From: Chryseosolibacter sp049791675
Lineage (GTDB): Bacteria > Bacteroidota > Bacteroidia > Cytophagales > Cyclobacteriaceae
Assembly: GCA_049791675.1 (NCBI GenBank)
Contig: JBARAD010000085.1
Coordinates: 1 to 64,000 of the forward strand
DNA length: 64,000 nt
Direction: 5' to 3'
Made by a program: the position numbers and the translations under genes. Under the pieces are notes generated by a model that worked only from the letters and a program-made list of their open reading frames with translations, did no database searches and was not told where the DNA came from. Positions within the stretch are counted from its first letter, which is position 1, and every line of letters starts with the position of its first letter. Shown here one piece after another: positions 1 through 8,961 of the stretch.

Positions 1-1184
1 ATAACCCCGTATATACCGAACCTTTTTACAACCAGGATGATGATTAAAATTTTTATACCCGACACGAAAAGATAAATCCATGGAAGCGGCTTCGTATATT
101 TCAATATACCATAGGGCGCCAGGAAAAACTGTCGCATCGAGCGAAAAACATAGATAAGGGCAATGAATGGGAAATATTCAATCGATTCGAGGTAACTGGC
201 TTTGTTGACAAAAGTTCCTATGATCCATGGAAAAACAAGGATGCACGAGCAAATCAACAGCAGATTCACTGAGGTGTAGCCATGATAATAACGATTGACT
301 TCGGGGGAAGATCCCTTCGTTTCCTGCGCCATCAATACACTAACAACTTTCGGGTAAAAGGCACTGTGGAGTCCGTTCAGCAAGAATTCGATTATCAACA
401 TGCATTTGACCCCAAAGTCATAGACTCCGACCTCTGAAAGGGCCAGAAAGAAAACCATGAGGATCCTGTCAAAGTAGTTTATCACCCATTGAAGCACTTG
501 ATACAGGAACGTGTAAAAGTTGAAGCTAAATGAGGTGCGCAGCATGGCGTAATTGAAATGGATACCGAATTCGCGAAAGATCCGCGTCAGAGCCCAGCCT
601 CCCGCAAAAACTGAGGCCACCAGTCTTCCACCCACCGGGCCAATCAGCGTGTTGGGATACAGGTACAGGCCGGCAATAGAGAACAATGCAATTAAGGCAA
701 AGGAGAAGAGGCTGGACCACAAGTAAACCTGGGGCTTTTCCCTGCTTTGCAACAGATTGCTGTGGACCTTAAAGAACGCCTGAAACATTCCAGTCAAGGC
801 GGCAAGCAATCCATATGGATGAAATGAAATTGCCTCTTCGTTGAATACATTCCTGAACAAAAGGTCACCAAAAACCATGAAAACTACGCCGACAGCGACC
901 CCGATGCCAAACATCAGCACAAACGCAGAACTGACAAATGAAGACAGTTTCGGCCTGTCGCTCTTGAATTCATGAAAATGGATATAAAGGGAAGTGTCAA
1001 AGCTATACGTCGTCAGTATCTGGATCAGTAATGAAAACGCCAGGTAGATGGACAGGGCACCAAAATCGCTAGTGGAGAGATATGCCACATAGAAAGGAAG
1101 GAGAAGGATCGCACTTGCCATCGGCAATGTCCCTGCCACGGTGTAAATCAGGGAACTCTTCAAAAAGGTTTTGCTTATCCGCAT
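1..1184 (-). CDS. Polysaccharide flippase (Wzx/MATE-like), C-terminus cut by window edge
   Basis: Translation of the minus strand from the ATG at 1184 stays open for about 394 codons to base 1, so the C-terminal end is missing. The protein is very hydrophobic, with repeated membrane helices, and starts MRISKTFLKSSLIYTVAG, the usual opening of the polysaccharide-biosynthesis flippase family (Wzx/RfbX) that moves lipid-linked repeat units across the inner membrane. A run of AAGGA lies a few bases before the ATG. Family assignment rests on the overall helix pattern and on phrases such as DRILMVFFLALSEVGVYDF. The glycosyltransferase at 5302-6612 fits a surface-polysaccharide context. The transported glycan cannot be told from sequence. 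Confidence 0.8.
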   Translation of the reverse strand, partial: MRISKTFLKSSLIYTVAGTLPMASAILLLPFYVAYLSTSDFGALSIYLAFSLLIQILTTYSFDTSLYIHFHEFKSDRPKLSSFVSSAFVLMFGIGVAVGVVFMVFGDLLFRNVFNEEAISFHPYGLLAALTGMFQAFFKVHSNLLQSREKPQVYLWSSLFSFALIALFSIAGLYLYPNTLIGPVGGRLVASVFAGGWALTRIFREFGIHFNYAMLRTSFSFNFYTFLYQVLQWVINYFDRILMVFFLALSEVGVYDFGVKCMLIIEFLLNGLHSAFYPKVVSVLMAQETKGSSPEVNRYYHGYTSVNLLLICSCILVFPWIIGTFVNKASYLESIEYFPFIALIYVFRSMRQFFLAPYGILKYTKPLPWIYLFVSGIKILIIILVVKRFGIYGV

Positions 1185-1500
1185 CAATCCTTCAATAAAG
1201 CACCAAAATAGACACTTTTAATGAATTCAGGCCAAGTTTCAAAAAAGTCGCTGGGTGTTCCGGATACCTTGAACCTGAATAGGATTACCACAGAAAGCCA
1301 TAGACCGATCGTGATATACGGCGAGAAAAACAAATGGGCAAGATGCCGGTCGTGCTCCCTGCTTTCACTAAATCAACCGCGTGTAGATATTCCGGGACGA
1401 AACCGGCCCACGCACCTTTATTTGTAGCACGAACGCTGCCTATTCCCTACAAAGGACACTTCCATTTCTTCCGAGAGATACGTCCATAAAAAGTCCATGA

Positions 1501-1530
1501 CGCGGTGACGACGTCACGCTTTTTATTTTA
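1501..1530 (+). terminator. Terminator-like hairpin, plus orientation
   Basis: The arms GCGGTGAC and GTCACGC (one bulged G) around a 3-base loop are followed by a T-rich run (TTTTTATTTTATT). It would stop plus-strand transcription arriving from 1200-1500, where no confident gene is seen. Confidence 0.4.
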
Positions 1531-1549
1531 TTAAAAATATGGTAGGTTG

Positions 1550-1584
1550 AAAAATAAAAAAACTACAACCTGGTAGGATTGTAG
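1550..1584 (-). terminator. Terminator-like hairpin, minus orientation
   Basis: Read on the minus strand, the arms CTACAA/TTGTAG (1579-1584 and 1563-1568), with an inner CCT/AGG pairing, are followed by seven T and then ATTTTT. It would end a minus-strand transcript starting between here and the kinase gene, for which I find no protein. Confidence 0.45.
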
Positions 1585-1852
1585 CTTTCAGTGAAGATAG
1601 AGAGGATCTTGCACATCTTTAGAGGGTGGTGCAAGTTGGAGGTTTTCCCAGAGCATAAAAAATTAATTGATGAAAACTCCTTACCTGCCGTTTCCTACTA
1701 CTTTTGAAGTATTGTCCTTCAAGAACATTTTGACGGTCAGACAGTTATCCTATGGTAAAAAAAACTAATTCCGAAAAACAGCATTCCCGACTCCATGAAT
1801 TGAAACGCCTGACCCTGCCCGGAACGAGACCCTTTCAGTGATTTACGTTGTT

Positions 1853-4711
1853 ATGATTAGACCCTTGCTGTTTATATTACTAAGCCTTTCCCTCCCGTCG
1901 ACAGCACAGTTTCACACTATCTATCATTTTTCCGTTCCCGAAGGATTACCGAGTTCTGAAGTTTACGAAGTATTCAGGGATAAAAAGGGATTTCTGTGGT
2001 TTGCTACTGACAACGGAATTTCAAGGTATGATGGTAATGAGTTCGTTTCGTATCATGTCAAGGATGGATTAACAGATCCAGTGGTCTTTGGTTTTTTTGA
2101 GGATGATCGCGGCCGTATATGGCTCAGAACTTTCTCCGGAAGGTTATGCTATGTCGAGGACGGTAAAATTGAAACGTACCCGCACAACAATCAATTGAGT
2201 AAAACGGGCCAGTATCCTTTCTTCAATTACGCTTATGACAGCAGGACCGATGAGCTTTGGTTCAGCCTGGCGCACGTATATGGTAAGATAGACAAAAATG
2301 GCCAGACCCATACCTACGAGGCACCTCCGCGATCTTCCTTTGTCAAAGTGGTCGATGGCAATGTATTACAGGGCAGCGATATCAGACATGCCATTCAGAA
2401 CATTGTCATCGATGATCAATCATTTCCCGTTCAAGTAACGGATACTACTGAATTCAAATTCTTCAATGCCGTTGCCTGTGGTAACAGGATTTATGTGTCT
2501 ATTTACAAAGACCTCTTTGAATATAAGAACAGGATCGTCAACAAGATATTAACAGCGAAGCAACCGATTATCAGCCTCTCCCGCGACAACGACAATCATT
2601 TGTGGATCGGTTATCTGAATGCTGGCGTTGAGAAGCACATTGACTCAAAAACGAGATGGTCTCCAGAATTTTTGAAGCATAAATCGGTCACAAAGGTATT
2701 TCACGATACAGCTTCAGGATATTGGTTCAGCACGCTTGAGTCAGGGGTATACCATGTTCCGACTTTTGCTATTGAAAATTACATATTACCTACGAACTCG
2801 AGGATAAAGGCTGTTTTATCATTGACAGATACTGTGCTGGCCGGAGATCAGACTGGAAATCTTATCTTCTTCAACGCTGACACCCGGAAGAAACTAAGTG
2901 CAAAAAGTTATAAGGACGAGGTTTATGCGCTTTTTAAAGACAATTCCAGGAATATCTGGGTTTCGGCGGGAATGGACATCATTCGCTACAGCCCCGCCTT
3001 TAAAATAAGAAATCTGCATCCAGGTCATATTGCCACCTCCTTTTCCGAGGGGCCGGACCATTCGATCTGGTCATATGGTGGTATCAGGGTCACCCATTAC
3101 GACAGGGATGGAAAGATGGTAAAATGGATGACACGAAGTATCAATTACCGGGCAATGCTCGTGGATGATTCCCTCCTCTACCTGGCCGGAAGAACCGGGC
3201 TTCATGTACGCGACACTCTGATGAACTTCCTTGAAGCCCCGCCCGCTTTCACAGAATACAAGATCACACAGATTGAATCCATTAATGACTCAACGCTTGT
3301 CCTAGCTACACAGGGGAACGGACTCCTGATGGTTAGTAAAAAAAACGGAACATACAGGCAATTCGATACGGAGCACCAGTTTCTTGCAAACAATATATAC
3401 TGTCTTTCAAAAACAGACTCAAATCTTTGGATCGGCACAGAAAAAGGTTTGATTGCATTGAACATTGGCAAAATGTTGAAAAACGAAGTCAGCTTTTACC
3501 AGATATCGAAAAGGACTGGCCTCGTAAGCGACAAAATAAATCAGGTTTTACCCGTCAAAGGATCGATCTGGGCATTTGCTGATAATGGATTCTCGGTTAT
3601 TCCTGAATCGATCGTGGGATCCCCCGCGAACAGACCGAACTTTTACACCAAGAAAATAATTGCGGGTACAGACACCCTCGAAGGCAGAAAAAGACTCTCT
3701 TTAAAAACGATCACGCTTCCGTATGATAAAAACCACCTGACTTATACGTTCGGCTATATCTCGTTTGCAAACCAGGATATCTTCCTTCGTTACAGAATCT
3801 CCGATGAAAGCGACTGGATCACAACCTCCGAGCGATCATTACAATTCCTGTCCCTGGCGCCGGGCGACTATCATTTTGAACTTGAGTATTCCGCTGACAA
3901 TGTCTCCTGGAATACCACCTCGGAAACATTACCATTTACCATCGATTCACCCTGGTGGCTCAAATGGTACACGCTGGCCGGGGCGCTAGTTTTTATCGTT
4001 CTTCTCGCCTACGCCTATTTCCGCTACCGGCAATCCATCTACACTCAAAAAAATCATTATCTGAGCATCATCAACTCACACCAGCAAAAGCTCATACAAT
4101 CTGAAATCGAAACCCTCGAAAGAGAGCGCAACCGCATTGCCCGCGAACTGCATGATGGCGTGGGCACGAACCTCACCGCCATAAAATTAATGGTCAATCA
4201 ACTATTGCAAAACCATCGCGACCCCCAGGCTGCGGACATCGAAGAACAATTCCAGATCGCGCTACGCGAGCTGAAGGGCATCATTTACGGTTTAACCCCG
4301 CCCAGCCTCGACCGGTACGGCCTCTTCACCGCACTGCAAAACTATGTCTCCAAACTAAAGAATTCACTCGCGCCCGGAATTTCACTACAGCTGTTCGGCC
4401 GCGAGATCAAGAACTATGAATTCAACATCATGGTATTCCGCATCGTGCAGGAACTGATCACGAATTCAATCAAGCACGCTCAGGCAAAACACATCACAAT
4501 TCATATAAACTCCTTTGAAGACATACTGAACATTGTTTATGAAGACGATGGCGTTGGATTTGGCCATGATACCTTCCGGGGCGGGTTGGGGCTGGACAAC
4601 ATCGAGTCACGTATCCAATCCATGAACGGCACTTTGAAATTCGACTCGGGTGCCCACGGCGTATCCTACACCATAGACATCCCTTTGAACACTATCCGGG
4701 AAACCGCATGA
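1853..4711 (+). CDS. Two-component sensor histidine kinase with ligand-binding propeller
   Basis: Membrane sensor kinase of about 952 residues. An N-terminal signal peptide (MIRPLLFILLSLSLPSTAQ) precedes a periplasmic region with repeats of the two-component propeller type (GLPSSEVYEV, LWFATDNGISRYDG, LWIGTEKGLIALN), then a Y_Y_Y-like domain and one membrane helix near residues 702-725. The cytoplasmic part has a HisKA_3 dimerisation helix with the phospho-acceptor His near residue 767 (RIARELHDGVGTN) and a HATPase domain (NSIKHAQA; EDDGVGFG; GGLGLDNI). An in-frame GTG at 1838 would add five residues; ATG 1853 is preferred because it gives a clean signal peptide. The stop overlaps the response regulator start by 4 bases, so the two are translationally coupled partners. 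The stimulus is unknown. Confidence 0.93.
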   Translation: MIRPLLFILLSLSLPSTAQFHTIYHFSVPEGLPSSEVYEVFRDKKGFLWFATDNGISRYDGNEFVSYHVKDGLTDPVVFGFFEDDRGRIWLRTFSGRLCYVEDGKIETYPHNNQLSKTGQYPFFNYAYDSRTDELWFSLAHVYGKIDKNGQTHTYEAPPRSSFVKVVDGNVLQGSDIRHAIQNIVIDDQSFPVQVTDTTEFKFFNAVACGNRIYVSIYKDLFEYKNRIVNKILTAKQPIISLSRDNDNHLWIGYLNAGVEKHIDSKTRWSPEFLKHKSVTKVFHDTASGYWFSTLESGVYHVPTFAIENYILPTNSRIKAVLSLTDTVLAGDQTGNLIFFNADTRKKLSAKSYKDEVYALFKDNSRNIWVSAGMDIIRYSPAFKIRNLHPGHIATSFSEGPDHSIWSYGGIRVTHYDRDGKMVKWMTRSINYRAMLVDDSLLYLAGRTGLHVRDTLMNFLEAPPAFTEYKITQIESINDSTLVLATQGNGLLMVSKKNGTYRQFDTEHQFLANNIYCLSKTDSNLWIGTEKGLIALNIGKMLKNEVSFYQISKRTGLVSDKINQVLPVKGSIWAFADNGFSVIPESIVGSPANRPNFYTKKIIAGTDTLEGRKRLSLKTITLPYDKNHLTYTFGYISFANQDIFLRYRISDESDWITTSERSLQFLSLAPGDYHFELEYSADNVSWNTTSETLPFTIDSPWWLKWYTLAGALVFIVLLAYAYFRYRQSIYTQKNHYLSIINSHQQKLIQSEIETLERERNRIARELHDGVGTNLTAIKLMVNQLLQNHRDPQAADIEEQFQIALRELKGIIYGLTPPSLDRYGLFTALQNYVSKLKNSLAPGISLQLFGREIKNYEFNIMVFRIVQELITNSIKHAQAKHITIHINSFEDILNIVYEDDGVGFGHDTFRGGLGLDNIESRIQSMNGTLKFDSGAHGVSYTIDIPLNTIRETA

Positions 4712-5322
4712 TTAAAACAATATTGGCAGACGATCACAGACTTTTCTGCGACGGACTCGAACGGGTCCTCGCAGAAACCGGCACATTTGAAGTGGTCCTT
4801 AAGGCCTATAACGGACAATCTCTTCTCGAACAGGTCCATTCAATTGATTTTGACCTCCTCGTGATCGATGTGGAAATGCCCCTGATCAACGGATTCGACA
4901 CCATCAAAAGGATCCGGCTGAATAACCCCCATTGCACGATTGTCGTACTCAGCATGCATGAAGAGAACGTCTTCGCCCAGGAAGCCTATCTTCTTGGCGC
5001 GAACGGTTATATCAACAAATCGATGGGTAGTGCGCAGCTGATCGATTCGCTCCTCAAAGCCTGCCGCGGCGAAAAAATTTTCACCGAGACGATCGGAACG
5101 CCGAAAATTGAGTCTCCTTTTTCCGCACGGGAACACGAGATCCTTCAATTGATTGCCGCCGGCAAGACCAGTGAGCAGATCGCCTTCCGTCTGAAGATCT
5201 CAAACCTGACAGTCAAAACCCATCGCCGGAATATGATGCGCAAGCTGAATGTAAACAACGCCGCCAATCTTGTCAGCAAAGCGCTGGAAATGGGGTACCT
5301 GCTACCTTCCGCTCCCCGATAG
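4708..5322 (+). CDS. LuxR/NarL-family response regulator
   Basis: DNA-binding response regulator of 204 residues, the partner of the kinase directly upstream (ATGA overlap). The receiver domain carries the acidic pair D8-D9, phospho-acceptor D54 (LVIDVEMP) and K104 (YINKSMGS). The C-terminal part from about residue 139 is a LuxR-type helix-turn-helix (FSAREHEILQLIAAG then TSEQIAFRL and TVKTHRRNMMRKL). HisKA_3 kinases normally pair with NarL-type regulators, as here. The 3' end overlaps the convergent glycosyltransferase gene by 21 bases. Targets cannot be deduced from this window. Confidence 0.95.
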   Translation: MIKTILADDHRLFCDGLERVLAETGTFEVVLKAYNGQSLLEQVHSIDFDLLVIDVEMPLINGFDTIKRIRLNNPHCTIVVLSMHEENVFAQEAYLLGANGYINKSMGSAQLIDSLLKACRGEKIFTETIGTPKIESPFSAREHEILQLIAAGKTSEQIAFRLKISNLTVKTHRRNMMRKLNVNNAANLVSKALEMGYLLPSAPR

Positions 5323-6612
5323 GATATCCGCGAGTTGCCCGGTAAGCGCCCGCCGTGAAAAACGCTCAACCTGACTTCGCTTTACCACGGGCTTTTCATT
5401 TGCTCTCCAATGCGCGTAAGCGTCCCGCAAAGACTTTCTCATTCCTGCTTCATCACCGGATTCAACCATTACACCCGCCCCTGTTTCTTGAAGCAACACT
5501 CCAGCGTCTCCGGCTGCGGGGCCAACACCCAATACGGGCAGGCCGGTGGCAAAGTATTCAAATAACTTCCCCGGCAGAAAACCTTCTCCATCTTTGTATC
5601 CGGTGAGGATCAGCAGCAACAAGGAAGACGATCCATACAATGCGATAAGTTGATCATGCGGGATTGCTCCCGGAAAACGCGTCACTTGTGCCAACACCAT
5701 ATTCTCTGACACATAGCGCCGGAAGTCCGGATGCACTTCACCGACAAACTCCATGGCCACATCCCGGGCAAAATCCGCGTCCGACGCGATCTCATTTTTC
5801 AAAGCCCTCATGAACGGTCTGGGGTCACACTTTTCATTGATGATTCCCACATGACGGATGAGAAACCTGTCTGATTTTGAATAAACCATTTGGCTGAAGT
5901 CTTCTTCATCGAACCCGTTGGTCAAAAGGCGCACACGGCGCCTTGCCAGACTTTCAAAGCGCCTTACGTAGAAGGGGGTAATGGTAATGATCTCATCAGC
6001 GCTGGAGAGCACCCTGCTCTCAAGACGTTTGTGCATCCTCCTCACGGGCTTACTGACCATCAGGCTATCCCACATACCCCACTCCGACCACGGATCCCTG
6101 AAATCCGCAATCCAGCGAAGGCCCCGGTTTTCCTGCTTCAGCTTCAAACCAATCAGGTGGATACTGTGGGGTGGTCCTGTGGTGATGATGGTTTGGATAT
6201 TATTGTCGCGAATGTAACCTGTTAAGAAACTTACAGAGGGTTTGATCCAGAACCTTCTCGGGTCGGGAATAAAAAGATTGCCCCTGACCCAGGTGCTGAT
6301 GGTCTGAAAAAGAGTTTTGTTCCTGGAAGGCACCAGCGCCGTTGGTGTCGACTGTTTTTTCGGTCCAAACCATCCGGAAATTTTAAAGAAGATATCGTAG
6401 GGCTCCCAGATGGGAAACCTGATTACCTCCGCCTCCTGGGGAACATCTTTTTCAAGCGAAGGGTCCCGTATGGCAAACGACGGATTCTCGGGTGTAAATA
6501 CGTGCGGCTCCCACTGATAGGATGGCAGGTACTTTACAAACTTCAGCCATCGCTGAACTCCGCTTCCACCACTTGGGGGCCAGTAGTACGTTATGATGAG
6601 AACCTTTTTCAT
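5302..6612 (-). CDS. Glycosyltransferase family 4 protein
   Basis: Predicted GT-B fold glycosyltransferase of 436 residues. The N-terminus MKKVLIITYYWPPSGGSG is the family-4 pattern, with a glycine-rich acceptor-binding loop and the motif SGVQRWLKFVKYL. The C-terminal half has the donor-binding stretch with FPGAIPHDQLIALYGSS and KLFEYFATGLPVLGVG, in which an E in KLFEY takes the place of the usual EX7E region. It probably adds a sugar during surface polysaccharide or glycolipid assembly; donor and acceptor are not known. The gene converges on the response regulator, and the flippase at the left edge suggests a nearby glycan locus. Confidence 0.87.
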   Translation of the reverse strand: MKKVLIITYYWPPSGGSGVQRWLKFVKYLPSYQWEPHVFTPENPSFAIRDPSLEKDVPQEAEVIRFPIWEPYDIFFKISGWFGPKKQSTPTALVPSRNKTLFQTISTWVRGNLFIPDPRRFWIKPSVSFLTGYIRDNNIQTIITTGPPHSIHLIGLKLKQENRGLRWIADFRDPWSEWGMWDSLMVSKPVRRMHKRLESRVLSSADEIITITPFYVRRFESLARRRVRLLTNGFDEEDFSQMVYSKSDRFLIRHVGIINEKCDPRPFMRALKNEIASDADFARDVAMEFVGEVHPDFRRYVSENMVLAQVTRFPGAIPHDQLIALYGSSSLLLLILTGYKDGEGFLPGKLFEYFATGLPVLGVGPAAGDAGVLLQETGAGVMVESGDEAGMRKSLRDAYAHWRANEKPVVKRSQVERFSRRALTGQLADILSGSGR

Positions 6613-6772
6613 TCGTGAATCGTCAATAAATCTTCATTCGTGAACGGGTGCGTGGGGCTCAAGGATTTCTTCTTTCACGTTGAAGATCACTTCGTCCGTT
6701 ATGCAAGTTACAAACCCATTATACCCATCAGCCTTATCTTTATTCAATTTGTCTTTCCTGTCTCCTGTTTAT

Positions 6773-7672
6773 TCATTTCCGCTCAATATGCGCAATGATC
6801 GCATCGATCCCGCGGGGGTTAAACCAGGTGAACTCCGGATCTTTCCTGAACCAGGTCAGCTGGCGTTTCGCGTACCTTCTCGAGTTTCTCTTTAACAACC
6901 TCACGCATTCTTCAAGGTCATAGGCATTTTCAATAAAGCCAAAAATTTCCTGATAACCGACTGTCTGCAGGGCGTTGAAGTTCCGGAAGGGATACAGACG
7001 ATGGGCCTCCTCAAACAACCCATCGGCTATCATCTGATCCATCCGCTCGTCAATGCGCGCATAAAGTTCTTCCCGTGGAAGGTCCAATCCGATCTTGACG
7101 ATCTCGAAGAGATGTTTTCTTTTTGTGTTTGTACGGTAGGCGAGAATGGATTTGCCGGTGTACAACTTCACTTCGAGCGCCCGGATGAGGCGGTGGGGAT
7201 TTTGCTGATCGATCTGCCCGAAAGTCTCAGGATCAATTTCCAGCATTTGGTGCTGCAACCAGGCCAGGCCCTTTTCCTCGAGATTTTTCATCAGGCCCTG
7301 CCGGATCTCGTCGGGAACCGCAGGAATCTCATCAAGACCTTCACACAACGCCCGGATATACAGACCGGAACCGCCGCAGACGATCACCTGGTCGTGTGTT
7401 TTATGAAGGCTGCGGATCGTTTCAAGCGCCTCTTCGGAATAACGGGCGGCATCATAATCTTCGCCAACGCTATGGGTATCAATAAAATAGTGGGTCACCC
7501 TCCCGCGCTCCTCCGTGGTTGGCTTGGCAGTACCCACGGTCATCTCGCGGTAGATCTGTCGCGAATCCGCCGAAACAATGGCCGTCTGAAAATGCTCCGC
7601 CAACCGGAGGGATACAGCGGTTTTTCCAACGGCGGTAGGACCCGCGACGACAATTAATTTTTTTTCTGACAT
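6773..7672 (-). CDS. miaA: tRNA dimethylallyltransferase MiaA
   Basis: Transfers the dimethylallyl group from DMAPP to N6 of A37 in tRNAs that read codons starting with U. At 299 residues it has normal length. The P-loop GPTAVGKT is at residues 11-18, and the catalytic DSRQIY motif (D36) follows, with MTVGTAKP after it. Further signatures are VCGGSGLYIRAL, QQNPHRLIRALEV and YAKRQLTWFRKD near the C-terminus. The gene stands alone on the minus strand between the glycosyltransferase and a divergent two-gene unit. All hallmark residues are visible. Confidence 0.97.
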   Translation of the reverse strand: MSEKKLIVVAGPTAVGKTAVSLRLAEHFQTAIVSADSRQIYREMTVGTAKPTTEERGRVTHYFIDTHSVGEDYDAARYSEEALETIRSLHKTHDQVIVCGGSGLYIRALCEGLDEIPAVPDEIRQGLMKNLEEKGLAWLQHQMLEIDPETFGQIDQQNPHRLIRALEVKLYTGKSILAYRTNTKRKHLFEIVKIGLDLPREELYARIDERMDQMIADGLFEEAHRLYPFRNFNALQTVGYQEIFGFIENAYDLEECVRLLKRNSRRYAKRQLTWFRKDPEFTWFNPRGIDAIIAHIERK

Positions 7673-7745
7673 GCCAGGTGCAATTTAAAAACTTGACCGG
7701 ATGTGGTTATCACCGGCAGAATAAGGGATAAATCCCAAATATCGT

Positions 7746-7753
7746 TATCTTTG
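7746..7753 (+). promoter_or_regulatory. Bacteroidota -7 element (TATCTTTG)
   Basis: TATCTTTG matches the TAnnTTTG -7 consensus exactly, 20 bases before the ATG at 7773. No TTG is found at the expected -33 distance, so the assignment rests on the -7 box and its position only. Confidence 0.5.
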
Positions 7754-7772
7754 CCAGGAAGACAGTAACACT

Positions 7773-8048
7773 ATGATCAAGTACACCACGCAATTCTTAA
7801 CGAAACTGGAAGATCTGATTGCAGAGTCTGATTACACCCTGCGTTATGAGAAGGGCAATTTTAAGTCAGGATTTTGTGTGTTGAAAGACCAGAAAATCAT
7901 CATCGTGAATAAATTTTATCCCACGGAGGGTAAAATTAATGCACTGTATGAAATATTGCGCACAGTGACGCTGGACACAAGCCGCTTTACTGAAAAGAGT
8001 CAAAAACTGTTCGAAGAACTTTCCCAACAATCATCGGAAGCGGCTTGA
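7773..8048 (+). CDS. Small conserved-type hypothetical protein
   Basis: A 91-residue soluble protein beginning MIKYTTQFLTKLEDLIAESD. It is mixed charged and hydrophobic, without signal peptide or membrane helix. The core (YTLRYEKGNFKSGFCVLKD then KIIIVNKFYPTEGKINALYE) looks like a compact alpha/beta fold. The stop codon overlaps the TTG start of the following metallo-hydrolase, and a -7 box lies 20 bases upstream, so the two form an operon. I recall similar small proteins beside this hydrolase in other Bacteroidota but know no function. Coding status is supported by the operon overlap and clean sequence. Confidence 0.75.
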   Translation: MIKYTTQFLTKLEDLIAESDYTLRYEKGNFKSGFCVLKDQKIIIVNKFYPTEGKINALYEILRTVTLDTSRFTEKSQKLFEELSQQSSEAA

Positions 8049-8821
8049 AAGTAACATTCCTGGGCACCGGTACCTCACAGGGTGTGCCAGTGATTGGCTG
8101 CACATGCGAGGTATGCCGCTCCATCGATTTTCGCGATAAACGTCTGCGCACCTCCATACTGATCGAAATCGGCGAACAGAACTTCATCATTGATACCGGG
8201 CCGGACTTCAGGCAACAAATGCTGCGCGAACAGGTGAAACGCATTGATGCCGTCATCTTCACCCATGCCCACCGCGACCATACTGCGGGACTTGACGACG
8301 TCCGTGCCTACAACTTCATGCAGGAAATGGAAATGCCTGTATATGGCAGCGATGAGGTACTTCAGCAACTGAAGATCGAGTATGCTTATGCGTTTGCAAA
8401 AGAATATTATCCCGGTATCCCCCGGCTGAGACTCAACGAGATCAACGGCGATGCGTTCATGGTAAATGGCATCTCGGTTTTACCCCTTCCCGTGATGCAC
8501 TACAGAATGCCTGTCATGGGATTCCGCATCAATAACTTTAGTTACATCACGGACGCCAATTACATTGCCCCGGAAACTATCGAAAAACTGAAAGGAACTG
8601 AAACGCTCGTGTTGAATGCCCTTCAGCGGGAACAACACGTCTCGCATTTTAACCTCGCGCAGGCGCTGGAGATGGTAGAGACCATCCGGCCGGACCACAC
8701 TTATTTCACCCACATCAGCCACCGGCTCGGTCTTCATGCGGATGTGGAGAAAGAACTTCCCGATGATGTATCGTTGGCTTTTGACGGGCTGCAAATTGGT
8801 TCACAGTCTGCGCACCATTGA
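8045..8821 (+). CDS. MBL-fold metallo-hydrolase, PhnP-like
   Basis: Metallo-beta-lactamase-fold hydrolase of 258 residues. The metal-binding signature THAHRDH is at residues 73-79 (H74, H76, D78, H79), with DTGPDFR before it, and later His residues in LPVMHYRMPVMGF and YFTHISHRLG. A Cys pair near the N-terminus (GCTCEVC) resembles the structural zinc site of PhnP-type phosphodiesterases. The only usable start is TTG at 8045, inside the stop of the preceding gene (TTGA overlap). Substrate is probably a cyclic or simple phosphodiester by family analogy; there are no phn genes nearby, so a phosphonate role is not implied. Confidence 0.88.
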   Translation: MKVTFLGTGTSQGVPVIGCTCEVCRSIDFRDKRLRTSILIEIGEQNFIIDTGPDFRQQMLREQVKRIDAVIFTHAHRDHTAGLDDVRAYNFMQEMEMPVYGSDEVLQQLKIEYAYAFAKEYYPGIPRLRLNEINGDAFMVNGISVLPLPVMHYRMPVMGFRINNFSYITDANYIAPETIEKLKGTETLVLNALQREQHVSHFNLAQALEMVETIRPDHTYFTHISHRLGLHADVEKELPDDVSLAFDGLQIGSQSAHH

Positions 8822-8961
8822 CCCACGACCGTGTTGCAGACACTTGTAATCATCGCGGCTTTGATAATGCCCGCGAATTTATCTTTAATTTGTTAACGCC
8901 AGAACAAGGGTAACAGATTCGTTACTCCGGTGATCACGCAATCATTGACCATCAACACGCC

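Larger units (their letters stand above)
1185..1852. other. Long intergenic region with opposed hairpins, no convincing gene
   Basis: This 668-base gap separates divergent genes (flippase on minus, sensor kinase on plus). I see no gene I can support; a 68-codon plus-strand frame at 1221-1427 has no family resemblance. The region holds a plus-oriented terminator-like hairpin (1501-1530), a minus-oriented one (1550-1584) and an inverted repeat CTTGCAC...GTGCAAG (1608-1635). Opposed terminators are normal between convergent genes, so one or two short non-coding transcripts may lie here. Confidence 0.6.

Noticed and set aside
1221..1427. 68-codon plus-strand frame in the first intergenic gap
   Set aside because: No family resemblance and no promoter or ribosome site; composition looks non-coding. 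Kept only as part of the possible-transcript finding.
7001..7657. 218-codon plus-strand frame opposite miaA
   Set aside because: Lies entirely antisense to miaA, whose motifs are complete; a shadow of codon bias.
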